59,302 nucleotides of DNA from Lingula anatina. Taxonomy: Eukaryota > Brachiopoda > Lingulata > Lingulida > Lingulidae. Shown here one piece after another: positions 11,407 to 23,852 of this stretch. The notes below the pieces were generated by a model. That model had not been told where the DNA came from. It searched no databases and saw nothing but the letters and a program-made list of their open reading frames with translations. Position 1 is the first letter of the stretch; every line of letters begins with the position of its first letter. Location of the stretch: NCBI RefSeq assembly GCF_001039355.2, contig NW_019775586.1:124724-184025 (forward strand), written 5' to 3'. Both the position numbers and the translations under genes were made by a program.

Positions 11407-14400
11407 ATGGCTGGTGATCCAGGTACCGACTTGGAAGATTTATTTGATAAAGCTGCCAACTTTCTCAAAAATATTGCTGGCAAACTAGACAGTGACAGAT
11501 TGCTCTATTTTTATGCACGGTTTAAACAGGTAACATATGTTTACATTCTTTCCTCGTAAATTCACTTCACAAGTACGGCAACTTACACGGCAGGTATCCT
11601 TACTGTAGTTTAGTTTTCGGCCTTACTAGTTTCATGCTAGGTATATATAGAAGAAATAGTCTCATATACTATATTATTTGCGATTTAATTATTGTCCTTT
11701 TGAAGTTAAATGCCACTTCACGTACGCATCAGTTTGGGAGTTTATTCCTCTTAGGCTCCTTTTCTTCCAGCCAACCTAAAACCAGTAGCTAGCATGTAAG
11801 GCCAAAAACTGATGCAAAGTCTCACAGGGCTGTGCAGAGCCACTGCTAGTTGATGTGCTACGAGTTACAATATTTGATCTTTGGGGCTTAGTTTAACCAT
11901 CCAGAATTCATGGCATGGTAGTCGTATTTCATTAACTTAATAAGATTTACTATATTTGTGTTTGCTGTGATCCGTACATGTATATTATCCATTGTGAGCA
12001 TCAAGTCAGTGGTATTAGGTGCACAGTGTAAAACAACATTGCTTTATATTATTCATATTCTAGTTATTAGCAGTTACGTTATGTATATATGCCCTGAGAA
12101 GTACATTGTAAATTGATTCATTTATATTTCAAACTGTTGTAGACTAAGGAAGGTTCATGCAACACATCTAAACCAGGTTTCTTTGATTTTCAAGGCAAAC
12201 AAAAATGGTAAGTATATACATTGTAACATAGATACTTTGCCACATTATATTTCTCATGTACATAGTGTTGTCAGTTATTTATTTATCACCAGAAATAAAG
12301 AAAAAAATCATCTGAACATTACTTATTGTCCCAAAGCCCTGGTGTTTTGAGGAAAAGTGAAATTTAGTGTAAACAAATTTTATAGTGTAATTAGTATTGA
12401 ATTTTAATCCATTAGGGAGGCTTGGAAACAGCTTGGTCAGAAAAACAAACAAGATGCAATGCAGGAATATGTAAATGAACTCACAAGATTAGAACCAGAT
12501 TGGCTTGAAAAGGTATGAAAAATACTGTATATACATGTTACTTAATACTTTTGATGTGAGTTTTTACTAACATGCTTGTTTACATTAATGCAGGTTGCCA
12601 AATCCTTTTTATTTATTTATTTTATTCTAAAGTTTTGTTCAAAGTGTAGCAAATTATAGGTAATAAAAGGCCCCATTCAGAATAGGTGACTAACTAGTCC
12701 AAGGTTCAAACATGGCTGACCTATTTGAATGCTTCCCCACAGGATATCTATTCAGTGGATTAGATGGCAAGCTTTGTAGTGGGTCTCCATATTTGACCCT
12801 CGGACTAGTTAGTCCCCTCTTCTGTTACAAGAGATTTTGTATTATTATGTTGAATAAAAGTACTAATTGTAAGAACATTATATTTTTTCCCCTTTCTTTA
12901 TTGATATGTCTGATTCCAGTGTGATACTTCAACCCAGCAGTCAGGCAGTGCATTTGGTGGTGTTGTAGTTTCTACCATGCCCAATCCAGACTCAGATCTC
13001 AAAGATGAAGAGAAGACAATATTTGATTGGTGTAAGGAGGGAGATTTAGAGAAACTTACAAAATCTTTGAAAAAAGAAGGGGCAGATATTAATGTAAAGG
13101 ATGGAGAGGTAAATATGAATTCCATTGTCTTCTGATAAATTTTGCAGCAGTAGGATGATCTAAAAAGTAATATGTATCACTAAGCATGACAGTGGGAGAT
13201 ATTTATGCACATATTCAATGATAACAATTTTCCAAAGGTTAAAGCATTTTGGGAGTGGAACAAAGCAAACACGTGTTAACTTACTGTTGACATGAAGATT
13301 AAAATAATTATGTAACTTTTTCATCTCTTCCATCTCTCTGTAATACTGATGTCCATGTATTGATTTAGCTTCTATCAAGCTTGCTTTCTCACTTTCACTG
13401 ACACACTGAGGAACATACCTAAGTATTCGTTTGTGAATTTTCTCAGGGAATGTGCCTTCTTCATTGGTCCTGTGATAGAGGGAATGAAGAAATTGTCAAA
13501 TATCTACTTAAACAGAAAGCAAATCTCAATGAACTGGTGAGTTTAAATGTAGAAGGTACATTGTGGCATTGAAGGCATGAGTGAGGGGTGTGACTGAATT
13601 GCACAATACACTGCAATACAGTGCAATACACTTGATAACACAAGTCCAGTTGCAAGTAAACACAGGAAAGGGTAATCTCAAATAAAATAGGGTGATATAA
13701 AAGCAAAATACAGTACATAGTAATTAATATTGCTGATACAACTTGACAAATCGGCACAATTTTTATATTGTTTGGTCAGCCGCCATGTTGGTGAGTAGCT
13801 CTTCTTGGCCAGTAATATATCCAAGAAGAGCCACTCGCCAACATGGCTGCCAACTGGACAATATAAAAGCCTTGCTGATTTGTTAAGTTATATCAACGAT
13901 ATTACTTACCTAGTAATATAGGTTGTTTTTATATCACCCTACTTTGCTGGGAATGGTCATTTCTTTTGAGTAATTGCAACTGGATTTGATTTTTCAAGTG
14001 TATTGCACTGTGTTGCGCTGTATTGCGGTGTATTGTGCAATTCAGTCACACCAATGAGTGATTTTGTTTGCACACATGGGTTTGTGTATGCATGTGTATG
14101 AAAAGACAGGGGCTGATATGAGAATGAATAAGTATTTCCTCAGTTATAATTACTAGCACATTAAGGAGTGAAATGAACTTAAATGGGGCAAATTTGCCAA
14201 ACCTTTTCTTGTTTTTATATGTCTCCTGATTAAGCCTTGTGATGTGAAAATGGTATTCATATTGCTGTTAAATTTTTATGTCATTTTGTAGGATAATGAT
14301 GGTCAGACCCCTTTACATTATGGTAAGTAGTATCGTTAGTCCAAAGATTTAGAGCCTGGCCTAATGCTAAGCACTGTGGTATTCTTAGAAGTTTTATTCA

Positions 14401-14742
14401 TTGTTAGGTCTGTCCATGAAAACTTTAGGGGTTGGATAAGATCGTTTAAAAGATTATCATTACAATAATCTATATTTTAAGGGTAAGAGTTACATTTTTT
14501 AATATGTCTTTTTCTCCATTGTGTTTCTTTTGTTCATTTTGAATATTATGTAATTATGGAACACTTAAAAATTATTATTATTATTTTCTCTCATTACAGC
14601 TGCATCATGTGAGCATATATCAATAGTGCAACTATTAGTGCAAGCGGGAGCAGATGTCAATATTCAGGACTTTGATGGAAGTAAACCCATAGATACAACA
14701 AACAATGCAGACATTCTAGCTATACTGAACAAGAATTCTTAG
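11407..14742 (+). CDS. ACBD6: Acyl-CoA-binding domain-containing protein 6 (7 exons)
   Basis: Exons 11407-11529, 12143-12207, 12416-12512, 12920-13108, 13447-13536, 14292-14322 and 14600-14742 all have GT-AG borders and join in frame to 245 residues (human ACBD6 is about 282). The start ATG sits in a good context (CAAC ATG G). Residues about 9-95 are an acyl-CoA-binding domain: YFYARFKQTKEG, then KPGFFDFQGKQKWEAWKQLG, the helix 2-3 region that holds the acyl-CoA phosphate and adenine. A D/E-rich linker follows. Residues about 159-240 carry two ankyrin repeats (LLHWSCDRGNEEIVKYLLK; TPLHYAASCEHISIVQLL). In other animals ACBD6 binds long-chain acyl-CoA and supports protein N-myristoylation; here that role is by homology. 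Introns 3 and 5 carry fold-back transposons. AATAAA at 15361 is a likely poly-A signal. Confidence 0.94.
12678..12824. repeat. Fold-back MITE in ACBD6 intron 3
   Basis: The outer 38 bases are inverted copies with few mismatches (left CAGAATAGGTGACTAACTAG; the right end reads as its reverse complement, with CTAGTTAGTCCCC). The element is 147 bases and non-coding. Confidence 0.75.
13585..14053. repeat. Long palindromic MITE with 8-bp target duplication
   Basis: Lies in ACBD6 intron 5. Two arms of about 220 bases are inverted copies (outer end GGTGTGACTGAATTGCACAA; inner end GCCAACATGGCTGCCAACTG and its complement) around a short loop near 13811. Both ends are flanked by ATGAGTGA (13577-13584 and 14054-14061). 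An 8-bp target duplication is the hAT superfamily size. No transposase. Confidence 0.8.
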
Positions 14743-16322
14743 TTTTGGGCTTTTATTTTGATGCCCATTTTTGATACGTGTAAGTTGCAATAGGTAAAAA
14801 AATCTCCATTTACAGCTTTTTTCACACAGAATACTTTGTGTGTCCAGCAGGCCAACTCCTTAATCGGAATTTTGGCAATGTCAGTTTTCTGGCGAGAAGT
14901 AAAATTACTTCGAGAAGCTCTGGGGCCACAAAACCCAGCACATCACGCACTGGGTTAACAGTGAACAAGAAAAGTGGATTACAAATGAGGATAGGGAAAG
15001 GAACTCGCCATTCCACCAAAAGGTGTACCAGTGTCAATATACCATGTGCAATGAATATTGTGCTGTCATAAGCATAGGAACGATCAAGATAAAGTCAAGG
15101 AAGCAGTGTTTAATAAAAAGGGAAATGAATCATGAGATCCACAATAAACAATTCTCCACAGCGTATTATTTACTGTATCAACAAGGCTGCAGGGCAGTTA
15201 GCTGATAGCCATTGATGTTTATTTTTTATTTAGTGAAAATCCAGTGTGAACATGAACTTAAGGTATCGCTCAAAATCTGCAAGGCTTACTGCGGAGTACT
15301 CCAGTTTGTAACTGACAAACTTTTGTCATTGATACAAAACTTTTGGTTCCTTTGTCTTGTAATAAAGGAAGTTAATAAATAAACCAATCAATTAAATTAA
15401 TTAATTAAATAGATAAATACTATAATAATAATAATATTGTTTTAGGACTTACACGTTGATTGAACATTCTGAGTATAGGAGATATTTTTTGCAACATGGG
15501 GGGGGGGTTTAAATAATTTGAATATGTATGCCAGTACGATGGATTGATAGATTAACAATATTACTTAAACCGTACGTCAAGTCCTCCAGACACATTGCAC
15601 CTTTTTACTTTCAAAATATTTACTCTGTGCTGAGATACTGGGATGGATGGTACAATAAATAAGTAAAGTTTGCCAGTTCTTTTCAAAGAATGGCACTGTG
15701 GTATGTTCAAGTTCTACTCCATATCTGTGAAGTGATATGTTGAACTTTTTAAGGGATTTTTGTTTTCAATTAAACACTGCTATCAGTGAAAAGCTTTTTA
15801 GTTATAAAATGGTGTGGACGACAGTGGGAAAGTTCTACGCAAAGTAAACAAATAAGGACAACGATGATTTCCTCCAAATCAATAAATACATATAAAAAGC
15901 TGAAAAAAGGGACGTGTGTACTGGGTCACAGATTGCACATTAAAATGCGGCAATAAATTTACTATGGTCCATAGGACTAAGCTATCTACGACTCTCTGTT
16001 ATGTCTTGCACCAAGAATACATTCTTGCTAGCAGGTGCATAAATGTTTATTTTATCTACTGTTTTAACTTTCGCAAGTAATTGCTTCGTGAGCAATTTTA
16101 TTTTAAATATTTTTTAATATCTGAGATGTCTTAAAATACCGAAGTAGTATGTTACCACAGGGTGCAGTGCGTTATATTAACATTGTGCGACCTTTGTTAA
16201 GGTACATGATATCGGATTATTTTATAATCCAAGTAGGTTATATAATCTTCATATGTAGATAAATCCTGACGCAGTCTGTGCATTTCCTCACAGCACAGCG
16301 ATCCACCCAGTAAAGGTGCAAC
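14743..16322. other. ACBD6 3' UTR and intergenic region before the first ADGF gene
   Basis: The ACBD6 3' UTR probably ends after AATAAA at 15361-15366. The ORFs at 14838-15071 and 15023-15205 lie in this UTR and show no family. The remainder is A/T rich. A TATA-like TATATAAT at about 16239-16246 may serve the ADGF gene that starts at 16323. Confidence 0.55.
16239..16246 (+). promoter_or_regulatory. Possible TATA box of ADGF copy 1
   Basis: TATATAAT lies 77 bases before the ATG, which would leave a 5' UTR of about 45-50 bases. Position and sequence only; no transcript evidence. Confidence 0.4.
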
Positions 16323-19300
16323 ATGCTTGCCTTTTGCGTTTGCCTCGTGGTATTTTTCGCTAGTGTCGGGGCAAAAACGCCCTTCATGAGCGAGTATGAG
16401 TTTTCCCGCCAAAGAGACGAGTTGATGGCCAAAGAGTGGATGTTTGCTGGGCACGCGATGGATCTTACTGATGTAAGTCTACAGTTATATTTATTCGACC
16501 ATTTTTATCTTTTATGTTGAAGTTTTGTTATCCCAAGCGATCTAAAGAAAGGTATTTTTTCTCATTTTTAAGCAAATGTTACCGACAGCTAGGTAAACTT
16601 GTACATTCTGTACATGTAATGATTAACAAAAGCACACCCAGCAGGCATAGTGACATCGGATCAACGTTGAAAACAGATTGGGCCGTTGAACTACCTAAAT
16701 TCAACATCGACTTACTGTTGACCCAGCCACATCAAAATGCCGTCATAAAGTGACGCTGATTCAACGCTAGCTCACTATAGACACTAAACAATTATCACTT
16801 TTACTTTAAAGCACCGTTTTTCATATTTTGATAAAATTCGCTACAGTATTGATGTCTATTTGATCTTTTCCGGAAGCAATGATCAATAGAGCATCATAGA
16901 TGATGGTGGGGTATTCATTGTAATAGTTTATTTAGGCTTTCATCACATGCTGGTTATTGCGGTAACGACAGTCCGAAGATTCTACAATTCGCACCGCGCA
17001 AGATTGGTCAGGACTGTTTTAAATTAATGTTTGAATGTAAAACAAGCCTGAGGTGGATTATGCGGCACTGTTTTTGATGTTAATAGGCTAGAACTAATTA
17101 TTACCCATGGCAACATATATACCATGCAGCTGCCGTAAATTCATTTTAATACATTATGTCATATATAGGCCTTCATATAAACATCGTATCACGTTTTTAA
17201 TAATTAATAATACTGAATCTACATCGACTCAATAATATATTAAATTACGGCCCACGTCTAGCATCACGACCCCCAAAATACAATCCCATCCTACGGATCA
17301 GAATGCTGAGTACTCAAAGCTTCCGATCGAAAAATGTGTGAGAGTTTCGAAATCTGGTGCTTCAGGAGACTCCTCAGTATCAGCTGGAAGGAAAATAAAC
17401 CAATGAAGAAGTTCTACACAAAATCAACTTTGAGGAGAGACTTCTTAACATCTTACAGAAAAAGAAACTTTCATTCATTGGACATCAACTTAGAAAAGAT
17501 AACTCACTCCAAAAAGGACTTTTGATGGGATCAGTGTATGGGCAGAGACGACGAGGGAGGCCGAAGACCAGACTTGGAGACAACATTAAAGAAACATGTG
17601 GGATGACCATGGTAGATACAGTGAGAAAAGCGCAGGATAAGAGGGAGTGGAAACACGTTGTGCAGGGGGCATGTTGTGTAGGAGAACAATGAACTTTTCA
17701 TAAGTGATGATGATGATGATGCCATATTCCAGCTAAGAGTCTGGTAATTTGCCCTCTTGATATGTTCTTTTAAAGAAGTTCGACATGAAGATAACTATGC
17801 ACCTTTTTTTGGAATGATGATTGGAGCTTGGCTATTTTCTCAAAATAAACTACCGAATACATTTCTTTATGTATGTATACCTATATGTACAGTATGTATA
17901 TGTTTTAATAGACGCAAAACTTACCTGGCAATAGATAATTTGTTTTCAATATACATGTATTATAATTTGTATTGATTCTGCTGAGGATTTCATCATGAAT
18001 CAACTTAAAAGCTGTCTTCCTGCCTGCAATTCTAAGAAACAAGCAGCAATATAAGAGAAAATGTTGATACTTGAGCTGGAATAACAGTCTGTGTGCAACA
18101 AGAGTAGTGGATAAATTGGTCAGCACAAGGGATACTTAATATCCTCAGTTACAGTGATAACCAGTAGCTGGCAACAGCAAGGCTTGGAATGTAATTACGC
18201 ACCAAACATCAGGGATGATTAGAATATGGTGTATCCTTTGTAAATATCATTGAATAGAAGAAATAACATTCTTTTCATAGAAGGGGCAAAACACTTGGAA
18301 AGATGGCTTAAAATATAATATAAGATGCTGATAGACATAAATTCATTGCTAACTTGAAAACAATTCATTTTAGCTTCTTTAAACTACTAAAAATGAATTT
18401 ATTGACTCCCAAAACCCTTTCTACGTGTATCACGCATGGTCATTAAATGAAAAATATCTGTGATTGAACTTAAAGTTTTAGCAAATTAAATATTCAAAAC
18501 GGCGGTCCTGGAGCCTATAATTAGCGATAACCAGATGGCAGACAATCATATTCTGAAGCGGGGGACTCCCCTTTATCCAAAAAACACCACCATAAAAATC
18601 CCCAAGGGAGGATGGGGGTTGGCCCATTGACTACAGAGAGAACAGCCGCTGTTGATTTCTCAATAATTGATATTTCGTAATAAAATATATCCAACTTAAA
18701 TATATCAAAATATTATAAAATATTTAAGAAAAGCGAACAGCCCAAGTGCCAAATTCAAACAATGGCCGTGGTACATGTGCTAAAATGTTTTGAAATATTC
18801 AAGGTGTTGCTTAACATATGGGCATCGATATAGGGTTGATGTTATCCGGTATTTTCTGTTTATGATTCACTAATTCATTTATATTTCATACGCCAGGATG
18901 AAAAGATCGTCGATAACTACCTGGAATACTTGAAATGGCAAGAGTTCATGGCTACAAAAGACAGATTCCCGCCTTCTGTAGGATTGGAAAGCGTCCTCGA
19001 TCATATCGTCAACTCAAAAGTTTTCAAAACCTTGAAAAAATTCCCAAAGGGTGGAAACATGCATTTGCATGAAAGTGAGTAAATCCTTTCACATAATTGA
19101 ATATTAACAGCGTACCCAAGCTTTCAAATTACATGATCCACTTTATGAAAAATTTGTGTTGTCATCTTGTAGATGTCTATTTTCCGCAACTGGTAAAATT
19201 TATTTAAAATCATGTCTGGATTAGAATTATTATTATTTGGGATTAAGATAAAATCTTACTAACCAACTAGTGACTTCTACGCGATACCATATGTTCGACC

Positions 19301-19873
19301 ATCGTATGTGATTTTTTTTTAGACCATGTTCTCAGCAAAAGCAAAATGCTTGACATCGTTTATAGCTCGGACGACTATGAACATCTCTACGTTGCTGTAA
19401 ATGTCTCTAATAATTATAAATGGCGCCTGGATTTCTTTCTTAACCCACCACAAGGTAATACATTTCATACTACATGTAGTATCAGTGATTCTTAAGAGAT
19501 TTATAGACATATGACTTAAAATACTTCAAACAAAACATACAAAATATAGCGTTGGACAATACAATTTCATTCGTTTAACTTGTCAGTTTTATCATTTGGT
19601 ACATGTAAGATAAATGTGATAATGGCGACCACACCAAAATACACAAATTCATCATTTTACTTGTTTAAAATGTCGAAGTGGCTGCAAGGGGTGGGGTTTA
19701 GAGCCCATTAAATAGTAGTACTAGTAGGGGGCCATATTTTCGCTCATAACAATAAATGCATATTGTAGATGTTTCCTTAAGATGTTACTAAATATGGGAA
19801 AAAGATACACAGTGTTAGGATTGTTTTTATTTTTTATTTTTTATTTTTATTTTATTATTATTATTTGTATTCA

Positions 19874-19904
<31 letters not shown>

Positions 19905-22443
19905 TGTCAAGGATGGGAAAAGGTGAAAGGAAATCCAAAATACACCAAAGAAAAACTTCTGCCACACATGCACCTGTTGGGTTCCATGACGGAGTATGCT
20001 AAAGAAAACCCAACTAATAGCGGTCAGAGATGGAAGGAAACGAACCCCATGTTTAGCAGACTAGGGTCAAAGGTCATCGCTAATGCCAACATAAAGGAGA
20101 AGTACCTGCAGGTAACTTGACCATTATCAGGGCCTAAATAGAAAAGAGCGGTTTACTTTTTTGCTCTTTTGTCCCTTAATTTCTTTGTGTTTTTATTTGA
20201 CAAATAACAAAATGCCTGATACAAACATCACAATTGTACCTTTCAAGACTTAAATATTCATATTTTGAGATTTTTAATATAATTGCAAAGTCACGTATTG
20301 CTCTATTTACATAAAATTCAAAATCCTAAATGCTAAATCCAATATGGCTACAGGCACATAGACATATATGATGATGGCACCAACAGAAAAAAAGAAAAAA
20401 AAGTGTCTGTCCTGGATATGAACTCATCAACGTGTTGGCAAAACACGCTATCTACCTTAAGAAACTGTCACGTCTAGTTGGTATACGTGTGGGAAAACAC
20501 GAGGAGACACAGATGTGTCCGTTTTCATGTCCAGGGACACCGGATAGCCTACTTTTGAGAAGGTTTGGGTTGTGCGGAGATATAGGATATGATTAGAGAC
20601 GCTGCTTGGTTATATACTTGGGCAGGGGGACAAGAGTATATACCTTATACCCTGCTAATCAAGGCCATTGTAGACAAAGTATAAGTTTTAGTTATTTGGA
20701 AAACGTATGAATTGAAAGTAAACCGTTATATCAAAAAATCGGGAACAGGATTTGGCTGTAAAGTAAATCATCTTTTCACTGTCAATCAAATAGAAAAACT
20801 TACTCCGATCACCAAAGAGGTCAAAATTGTTGTTAAAACGTCTAAAACACCTAATTTAAAAGATCAGTGCGTTCATCAATGAAAAAGGATAGTTAACTGA
20901 GAGGTGGACCTCGTCCTCAATACAATCAGATTCAGAATAGCCAATTTTTCATATCGTTCTATTTCTCTTCACAAAGGTGCCATCCCAAGTCTCGCCAGCC
21001 AGCACCCTACAATGCTTAGTGGACAAAGTTGTCTTTTTTTATATAATACTACTGATTTACAAAACTTGTTTGAACAATCCAAACAAACACAAATTAAACT
21101 ATTTCAACGCTGTTTTCCACATATGTTCAGATTCCATTATCATTTCATTTTAGGGTATTTTGGACGCAGCTGTCGAGGAGAACGTTCAGTACTTGGAGAC
21201 ACGGACCTCAATCTACGGCCGCCTATACGTTCTAGACCCTGACCCAAAATACACCTCCAAACGCGGAAAAAGGTATATCGATACCTCGGACGGAGAGCTC
21301 GAAATCCAGCAAAGTATTAAAACGATCGATGCATTCATCAAAAAGAATCCCCACTTTATTGGGCTACGTAAGATAGCAAATTCGTTCAGGCGTAACACCA
21401 TGAAGGGAATGTATGCCGACATGGAGAAGGCCGTGCGTATGCATCTCAAGTACCCCAACTACATCGCAGGCTTTGACATGGTTGGAGAAGAAGACAGGGG
21501 AAACTCCCTCCTTTACTTCATGGAGGACTTCCTGAAACTCTATGACAATGCTACGGGGGAAAGCCGCGTCCCGTTTTACCTCCACAACGGTGAGACCAAC
21601 TGGCCGGATGACTTGCTGACCGCCTCGAACGCAAACGACCCCGTCGGAACGCTACAAAACACTTACGAGGCGGTTCTGCTCGGTGCTAAGCGTGTCGGAC
21701 ATGGACTAGGCTACTTCAAACACCCATATCTCCTAGACTTACTGAAACAACACCAGACTGCCATTGAAGTGTGTCCAGTTAGTAACCAATTGCTAGGCTA
21801 TACGGCCGATCTGCGGAACCACCCAGCGATTAACTTCATTCGAATGGGCGTACCGGTTATACTTGGTGCGGATGACCCTGCAACTTTTGGCTATAACTAT
21901 TTCACTGCAGATTGGTACGAAGCGTTTATGGGATGGGGACTTCGTCTGCCAGACTTGAAGAAGCTTGCCATTAATTCTCTGCACTACAGCGCAATGACAA
22001 CGAAAGAGAAAGTATCTGCCATAAACGAAAAGTGGAAACCGGCCTATTCTAAATTTATTGCTGACATAAAGAGAGAGGCCTGCTCAATAGATTTCAGCAA
22101 CACGACAAACGAGCCTTTCATCGCCAGAATTTTCCCTCGAGAAGGTCCCATGAAAGCTTCTTCCAAAGTGCACGTGTTTGGCCGAAACTTCGAGCAAGCT
22201 ATTTGCCAGGGTGTCGTCTGCAATTTTGACAATACAGTAACTTCTGGGTCTTACGTTTCTGGCCAGCAGCTTTCTTGCCAAGTACCGGACTTCAAGTCTC
22301 TAGGTAAAACAGATGTTGGCGAATCGGTTTCAGTGAGGCTTAGAGTGTCTCTTGACGGTGGCGCCACCTTTCGGTCTTACAGCAGTCAGTTTACGTACGT
22401 TTCGCAGCTCAAGGATGGCACATCGGAGCCTTTTATTGGTTAA
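16323..22443 (+). CDS. Secreted adenosine deaminase-related growth factor (ADA2/ADGF) with C-terminal IPT/TIG-like domain, copy 1
   Basis: Exons 16323-16472, 18897-19074, 19323-19454, 19912-20111 and 21154-22443 join to 649 residues. Residues 1-17 are a signal peptide. The deaminase barrel is complete. Zinc ligands are H106 and H108 (MHLHE), H364 (LHNGE) and D460; catalytic residues are E367, H403 (RVGHG) and D461 (GADDP). It should convert extracellular adenosine to inosine. The exon 3-4 region sits where ADA2 has its receptor-binding (PRB) insert, but contains no cysteine, so the usual PRB disulfide is absent. Residues about 540-636 are extra compared with the roughly 500-residue family: the pattern IFPREGP, VFGRNF, LSCQVP, VSLDGGATF, FTYV is that of an IPT/TIG immunoglobulin-like fold. 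AATAAA at 22546 is a likely poly-A signal. Copy 2 at 31557-35086 has the same structure. Confidence 0.93.
17290..17720 (+). mobile_element. Broken 3' end of a non-LTR retrotransposon
   Basis: Lies inside intron 1 of ADGF copy 1. Translated in two frames it gives the typical reverse-transcriptase C-terminus: FEIWCFRRLLSISWKE, then after a frameshift TNEEVLHKINFEERLLNIL, KKLSFIGHQLRKDNSLQKG, GQRRRGRPKTRLGDNIKE and AQDKREWKHVV. It ends at a stop followed by a TGATGATG tail, as RTE- or CR1-like elements do. 5'-truncated and inactive. Confidence 0.8.
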
Positions 22444-22854
22444 ACGTATATTATTCAGGAAATTCGAATCAGAAAGGAAAAGAACCTACAAAGTGACTGG
22501 AAAGTTATAATTCAATTTTTGCACATTTTGCTAAAGTATCGAACGAATAAAATACCACGTAAATCAACACCGGCTTGGATTCTTAAGATAAAGCCCCCAT
22601 CTCCATCAGTGTGGGTTTGATTAACACCATTATGTGAATGTGCGCTTATACAGTAACACAAAATTTAAAATGGTTATTTTGTTACACTGGCAACAACGAT
22701 CTTCGCCTAGTTTTTAAATTGTATTGAATGGAAATGCAAAAGGTTGAATAAACTGTTTTAAAATAAAGGAGGACTAATGTTTTACTGAGAATAAGGATTT
22801 TTATTATCTAATTTTGAATTTTTCTTTTCAGATTCATTTTTAATTCCTTTTTTG

Positions 22855-22905
<51 letters not shown>

Positions 22906-22984
22906 GCAAACCCATAATGGCTGTTAAATGCACCTATCAGGGATTGAAGCATACAGTTGACCAGCTGAACAGTTGACTGAATAA
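22444..22984. other. ADGF copy 1 3' flank with (ATT)n
   Basis: Contains likely poly-A signals at 22546 and about 22746, then an (ATT)n run at 22858-22904. The next segment (TGCAAACCCATAATGGCTGTT) recurs near 30552 as a dispersed sequence. Confidence 0.6.
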
Positions 22985-23390
22985 AAACTAACTCTGTAGC
23001 TATGAATTCTTGCCATTTGAGATAATCTATAGTTGTCGACAATTCTGTCGTCCTGATGTGAATATGTGAAAAAATATAATAATTAGTTAAGCGATAACTC
23101 ATCCCTACCACTCCACCATCTGCCTATAGTGTCAATGACGCCCTCCCCCCCCCCCACCCCCGCACTTTTTCTTCCTCAGACTCCCCCCGGGCCAAGTTTC
23201 ACTTGAAGCTTAATATGAAACGCAAATTAAAATGCCGACAGTCTGCGACATCTATAAAGACATAAGGTATTCAAAGAGATGAACACAAAATCAAACATGT
23301 TAAAGTTGATTTCACGCACACCTTAAGGTTTCTTACAAAGAAGTTTTCAACAGAATACAGTATTCATTTGTTTCACATTTGTATGGCAGG
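22985..23390 (-). pseudogene. Remnant of a third ADGF gene (exon 2 start plus intron 1)
   Basis: About 400 bases match 34375-34760, which is the 5' part of exon 2 and intron 1 of ADGF copy 2, in the same orientation. The exon piece (about 23054-22990) keeps an acceptor (CACATCAG) and encodes an N-terminal IVDNY segment, then DYLKWQEFIATE after a two-base deletion that breaks the frame. It is then cut off by unrelated sequence. No catalytic exons remain. It shows that the ADGF cluster once had at least one more copy or partial copy. Confidence 0.75.
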
Positions 23391-23760
23391 ATGCATGGAT
23401 TAAAGTCAGTCTGATCATTGCATTTTCCTCCAAGTCGTCAATGAGAAAACAGTATAGTTTAACAGACTGGTAGAATATGCTTTTAAAACAACCTACTGTA
23501 GTTCAATAATTAATTTACTAACATTAGCATTCCGCATTGTATTTAAATTTACGCATGGAAATCAGACCTTTTTACAGGCGCATCGTATGCCTGACGCAGG
23601 TGACGACTTACCATGGAGATTTTGAATAGTAGGAACCTTACGCAGCGCTACTATAGGCTTTTCACAGGAGGCTTTAGCGGAGGGCGTACGCAGTTCCTAT
23701 TGTTCAAAATCTGTGTGACAAGTCTCACAAACTGGATGACAAGTAATCACTTTTGTCCGG

Positions 23761-23768
23761 TATATATA
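23761..23768 (+). promoter_or_regulatory. TATA box of the first type II membrane protein gene
   Basis: TATATATA is followed about 33 bases later by an initiator-like GCAGTCA. It fixes the start codon at 23853, because the ATG at 23613 lies upstream of it. Confidence 0.6.
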
Positions 23769-23852
23769 CGGGACACGGCGCACGTTTCACCGCAGTCACG
23801 CCAAGACCCCAGACCAAGTCACGGGGCGACCACAGTAGCAGACTGGGACAAC

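Noticed and set aside
14838-15071. Plus-strand ORF just after ACBD6
   Set aside because: Lies in the likely 3' UTR before AATAAA; no domain or separate promoter seen.
16600-16750. ORF and repeated TCAACG phrases after ADGF exon 1
   Set aside because: Looks like a degenerate dispersed repeat within intron 1; not coding, and too decayed to define ends.
20380-20470. Faint tRNA-like phrase (CTGGATATGAACTCA region)
   Set aside because: No acceptor stem or complete A and B boxes; at most a decayed tRNA-derived SINE piece.
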